From Tamarix chinensis (Eukaryota; Streptophyta; Magnoliopsida; Caryophyllales; Tamaricaceae), in the NCBI GenBank assembly GCA_030549775.1, contig CM060177.1:92380736-92444735 (forward strand): a DNA stretch of 64,000 nucleotides. The letters run 5' to 3'. The position numbers and the translations under genes were made by a program. Below, in pieces: positions 59,560 through 64,000 of this stretch (the first letter of the stretch is position 1; each line of letters starts with the position of its first letter). Below the pieces are notes generated by a model that was given only the letters and a program-made list of their open reading frames with translations, was not told the origin of the DNA and made no database searches.

Positions 59560-62170
59560 TGTAATACCCCTTTTTAACAACTAATTTTTTTTGTTTTTGT
59601 GGAAGCATTACTTACTAAATTACTGGGTGTTACTGCCACATTTAGCATAAGTCCAACTCCTTGCCTTTTTTACGCCAAGTGCTAAGGTTAAAAAAACTTA
59701 ACCAGAGTAAATCAGCCGAATTAGAAATAATACATTATAGAGTTATGAATAAATCATAGTACAATAGTTTAGTCAAATTATAGTATGAGACTAAGACTCC
59801 GAAGGAAAACTGATTGTGAAAAAAACCATCACTCGAAGGCATAACTCCAATTTACCCTAACTCTTAGACTCAAAAGCCCATTCTGAAAAATAAAACCTCT
59901 TCCCAAGGACTCTACTTGTCCTATCCATGCTTATAAGATTCATGCCACTTCATGGCTCTCACATAGTCATTTGCAAAAGTAGTATCAATATAACTTTCTC
60001 ATATTAAATAAATCATAATACCTCATAGGAGGCAGCATACCTACATTTCACATAGTCACAAAAAAAAATCAAAAAGTATAATAAAACATAAGACATGGAT
60101 CATATAAACAATACTCATGGAGAAGCATATATCATAGTCCAAGTCTCGACTCAATGACAAAATATACTAACCCACTTCTCATCAATTCAAAGTGCAAAGT
60201 CATATTTGATTAGTTAAATATATTCCAATCATAGTGGTAGGGCACTATTGTGTCTACTGAACCAAAAAATCTAACATAAACCAAGTTAGGGAACCAAGGC
60301 AACTACCTAACTAAGAATCAATCACAATACTAAGGTAGGGCATTAAGGCAACTACTAAACCAACAATCCATCATAATACCAAGGTAGGGAATTGAGGTAA
60401 CTACTAAACCCACAATCTATTACTTTCATTCTATTACACAACAAACATTTCCATTTTTACTTCCTTACTCAAGAGGGATACAAATCAACCAAGGGACATG
60501 GTAGTACACCTAGTCATATTGTCCCTAAAGAGCAATACAATAACCTTACCTCAAACCTAGGGAGACAGTATTACGCCTTGTCATACCGGTTCTCAAAAGA
60601 AACATAGTATCCTACCAACCATAATCACCTAGTTCTTAAATATCGATACTCCATATGTGGCCCGTCAGTCACCTATAAAGTAGAGTGGGGCCTTAAAAAC
60701 TAGGGCACAATGGCACACCAATGAACCAAAACACAAGGGCTAACACTTCAGCTCTAAGGTAGAGACCCCTAGAGAACAATTATTCCTAACTCAAGGTATT
60801 TCACTTTTAAGTATTAATATTTTATGAGATGATCACATAAATCACATATGACACATAAAATTCCATTTTTCCTTTTTTTTTCAATTATTCAGATAAACCC
60901 TAAGGTCATATGTCTATGTCAAGCTAAGTCAAACCTAAGGTCAACCTATCAAAAGACTAAGGTCATCCCAGCATTCATTTATTTATAAAAGATACATTAG
61001 GTCAAAAATACTAAAATACCCTTCAAACCCTAGTTTCACCATTTTATTCATTTTTGTACCAAACATTATCATTATGAGAGGTTTTTCATGAGTAGGCAAA
61101 AAGCCAATATTCTACATTCTTTTAACATGTAGGTAATCTTTGTATTTCAAAGATTAATTATATTTTCTACTTTTCATGTATTTAGCGGATTGCACCCACC
61201 AAAATCACATATCACATCTTTTTATGTAGCATTTATGTACACATTCTAAGGCATAAAGCATCATTAAAATAGGAATATTATCATCTTATTACATGCAAGA
61301 GAATATCTCTACCCCTAGGCCATGCGAATATGATTTATTATAAGCTAACCCTAATCATGCTCATATGCATCCATGTGAATTATTATAACCCTACATCCAT
61401 GCATGAGCATTTATGAGACATATACCATGGAATTTGAAACATAACTTGATAATAATGGAATCCCTAACAAAATCTTAGACATGCAGACATAAAATATTTG
61501 GCATATTACCATACATGTAACTTAATTATCAATAATCATTCATATCATCCTTTCAGCATATTATCATCTTATCATACATGCTAAAATACTCAAAAATCAT
61601 AAACCTTAGCATGATTCTAGGTCTAAAAGTTCCTATCATGCTCACACATCATTTTTCTACCATCCTATGAGTGATTGTATTTACCTAACCCAAGCTTATA
61701 AAAAAGAGGTATTCTCCAAAGCTCTCAATGAATACCTAGGAATGTAACATCCTAACACATACATATATTAGCATATGATATTACACAATAATAATCCATA
61801 ATTACTAAAATAATTAAGGGCTAGTAGCCAGTATAAAGCAAGAGTAAAGCCAAGGGAAATACTTAACACCAATGGAGGAGTTTCGGCTGAGAAGAGTGAG
61901 GGCGGCAATGGTGAAAATAGATGGTGCTCTAAGGACCAAGGAATGGTGAAAATGGATGAAGATAAGGAGGGGATAAATATGGAAATGGTGTAGAAAAAAG
62001 GGAGAAGGAGACATAGAAAATGGCTGAGAAGAGTGAGGGTGGCAATGGTGAAAATGACTCAACTCGACTTAACCCACAACTAAACCACATAGAAAATGAC
62101 CTACAAATAACCCGACCCGAGAATGACTCAAACCACTACAATCTAGCTAAAACCTAAACCACCCGATCAA
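59560..62170 (-). mobile_element. Further minus-strand LTR of the same family, right end unresolved
   Basis: The unit starts TGTAATACCCCTTTTTAAC (59560), with TATTA before it. Inside, 60250-60430 repeats aaggtagggcattaaggcaactac segments, 60640-60800 is the reverse complement of 59390-59555 in layer 0, and 61830-62060 is a purine-rich, GC-richer patch like the leaders of the other minus-strand units. The right terminus (expected ggtgttaca followed by TATTA) was not seen, so 62170 is only where the recognisable part ends. The ORF at 61814-62062 (minus) is in the leader and has no domain. Confidence 0.65.
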
Positions 62171-64000
62171 ATTGCCACATATAAGTAGAGGTGGTGATAA
62201 GTTTGTTTGTTTATTAACCTAAAGTAACCCATATAGCCCATGGGTTATGATGGGTTGGGTTGAACATTATTAATCATTTACTCCAACTTGTGTGTGGGTT
62301 AAACCATAGAATGTATAGGTTAGATAAAACCATGAAAACCCATTTGAGCATCCCTAGTTATTCAATTGATTGCCTTCCCCATATTAGTATATTTTAGGTG
62401 TGATAATTTGAACATAGGTTAGCTTGCCCCCTATATCTACTCTATCTAGATATATAGACTTTTTAGAGTGCATTGATACTTAAGGAATTAGGGTTTTATT
62501 TGGAGTGGGGAGCATTCTTTGTCCTTATAATGGCATCACTACAAGCTACCTTTGTGAAATAGGTTTAGTAGGACCTTTTGCTTTTGTAGCAAGATCACTA
62601 TATGTTGCCCTTATGACATAGGTTTAATGGGATCTTTATCCCTTGTAGTCCAATCACTATTAAATGTATGGAAGCATTAGTATTAGAACTCGTGTGGTCA
62701 TAGACAACACACAATTTGAATACTTTTGTTGTCAATTATAGTATTAATAAATAAAGGTATCATTCTAGTACAGGGATTAAGATGACTCATCTAAATTTAG
62801 TTTGCTTACAAATAAAATAAAAATAAAAAATAAATCACACAAAAATAAATAATAAGAAAAATATAATAATAGGGGTTCAAAATATAAAATAATAAAAATC
62901 AAATAAGAAAATAAATATGGGTGAATACTAATATAGATAATGTAATAGGGAAGTCGAAATTCACCACTATATTAGGTCAAAATATAATACTAATTTCTAA
63001 GCCATCCTTTAATCACAGGAAAGAGATTGGCCAAGTTATAAGCCAAAAATAGGTTTATAAACCATATATTACTTCTCTAAAATAATTAATACGACAAATC
63101 ACCAATATTAAATCCTATTAAATTCAAGCAGTATGTCAATCTAAGTGCCCAAATTAGTACACCAAGCATGTCTAGTTGCATCCATCTCCTTTTATCCACA
63201 CTTATCTAAACCTTTTAATACTTAAGTTAGAATTATAAAGCTATTAGGTGAATTATTATCTAACCTAGCTGTAACTTTTTATATATAAATTATAACATGC
63301 TCATATAGCCACCTAAAAAGTATATAATCCTACATACTATCACTATAAGGAAGCTAGAATAAGGCATGTGCTATATAAATCATACCTAACAAAATCACAC
63401 ATATAAATTATAGAAATTAAAATAGAGTCAAAGGATAATCCCATGAAACAAAGAAAATTAATATTATATCTCAAACCCTAGTCTAGGACTTTAATTTATC
63501 CCTTAGTAATAATTATTTAACTATTCATAATATATAAATAAATAACATAACATAAGAATATATATTAAAAATAGAGAAATAAATAACTAAAATTAAATAT
63601 GGATAAAATATTTAGCAATTTGATCCAATGATAAATAACTTATTATCATTTAAAATAAATTATTTTGGATACATTTTTCTCTCCTCAACACATGCACCTC
63701 TCACTCTCTTCTTTCTCTTCTCACTAGCCACATGTAGCATTCTCTCTCTTCTCATTTTCTTTCACAATCAGTATTTCCTCTGTGCCCCCTAATGTATTAT
63801 CGCATCTTCTATTCTCTTCTTTCTCTCACCTTATCCTCTTTCTCTTTTCTTTGACTTTTGTGCCTCCTCCTTCGCCTTCTATTGCTCTAACATTCTTCTT
63901 CTTTTTCTTTGTTTTTCTCCTGACTTCCCTTTGCTCCTAATCCTATTGTTTATCTGTATTTTGATGCCATCTACATCATACTTTCTAGTTATCTGTAGAA
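62171..64000. other. AT-rich DNA, unassigned
   Basis: I see no gene in this stretch. 62183-62358 has weak inverted ends (tagaggtgg... / ...catccctag) that could be a decayed hAT MITE. 62520-62650 has two diverged copies of a caagatcactat...cttatgacataggttta phrase. 63660-63960 is strongly pyrimidine-rich on the plus strand, with ttctcttct runs, like an LTR leader in sense orientation. Boundaries are not visible. Confidence 0.4.

Noticed and set aside
62183..62358. hAT MITE candidate with ends tagaggtgg / catccctag
   Set aside because: Terminal pairing is weak and the flanking octamers do not match.

Overview
The window is angiosperm nuclear DNA: AT-rich, mostly transposable elements, with one intact host gene. 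Evidence for a plant genome is a seven-exon deoxyhypusine hydroxylase gene with GT-AG introns, plant Ty3/gypsy and Ty1/copia relics, a Stowaway MITE, hAT-type elements, a Cassandra-like 5S-bearing element and a nuclear copy of chloroplast rps4. I cannot fix the species, nor decide between monocot and dicot.

Layout. 1-12885: a minus-strand Athila/Tat-like Ty3/gypsy element (its 3' LTR runs off the left edge) with decayed gag, protease, RT-RNase H and integrase; a plus-strand LTR fragment and a 338-bp hAT-like MITE have inserted in its tail. 12886-15150: Ty1/copia relic. 15260-16100: a degenerate ~248-bp tandem repeat. 17505-18830: a second Ty3/gypsy integrase relic. 18831-20700: decayed coding-like DNA of unknown origin. 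20700-25709: a plus-strand LTR split by a minus-strand LTR. 26078-26791: Cassandra-like element. 27371-27650: plastid rps4 insert. 28870-29640: a ~22-bp degenerate repeat array. 29641-33860: LTR-derived DNA holding a gypsy fragment.

34963-40546 is the only intact conventional gene, DOHH, encoding 312 residues with all four His-Glu iron-ligand pairs. Its fourth intron carries a Stowaway MITE. The end of its fifth intron and the first 23 bases of exon 6 are triplicated in tandem. 41690-43760 is a LINE relic with an internal duplication.

44009 to beyond 59560 is a tower of large LTR-like units of one terminus family (TGTAACACC...GGTGTTACA). I resolved it by 5-bp target-site duplications: a plus-strand unit is split by a minus unit (TSD TAATC), which holds another minus unit (TSD AGTAT), which holds a plus unit (TSD CAACA). 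A 1166-bp hAT-type element with an exact 8-bp TSD sits in the second layer. The right edge is a further minus-strand LTR of this family and unassigned AT-rich DNA.

I found no tRNA, full rRNA, CRISPR array or bacterial-style operon. No new enzymatic system is evident. The best leads are the repeated splice acceptor in DOHH, the self-nesting LTR family, the 5S-bearing element and the GC-rich cargo of the hAT element. Coordinates of relic domains are approximate because frames are broken.
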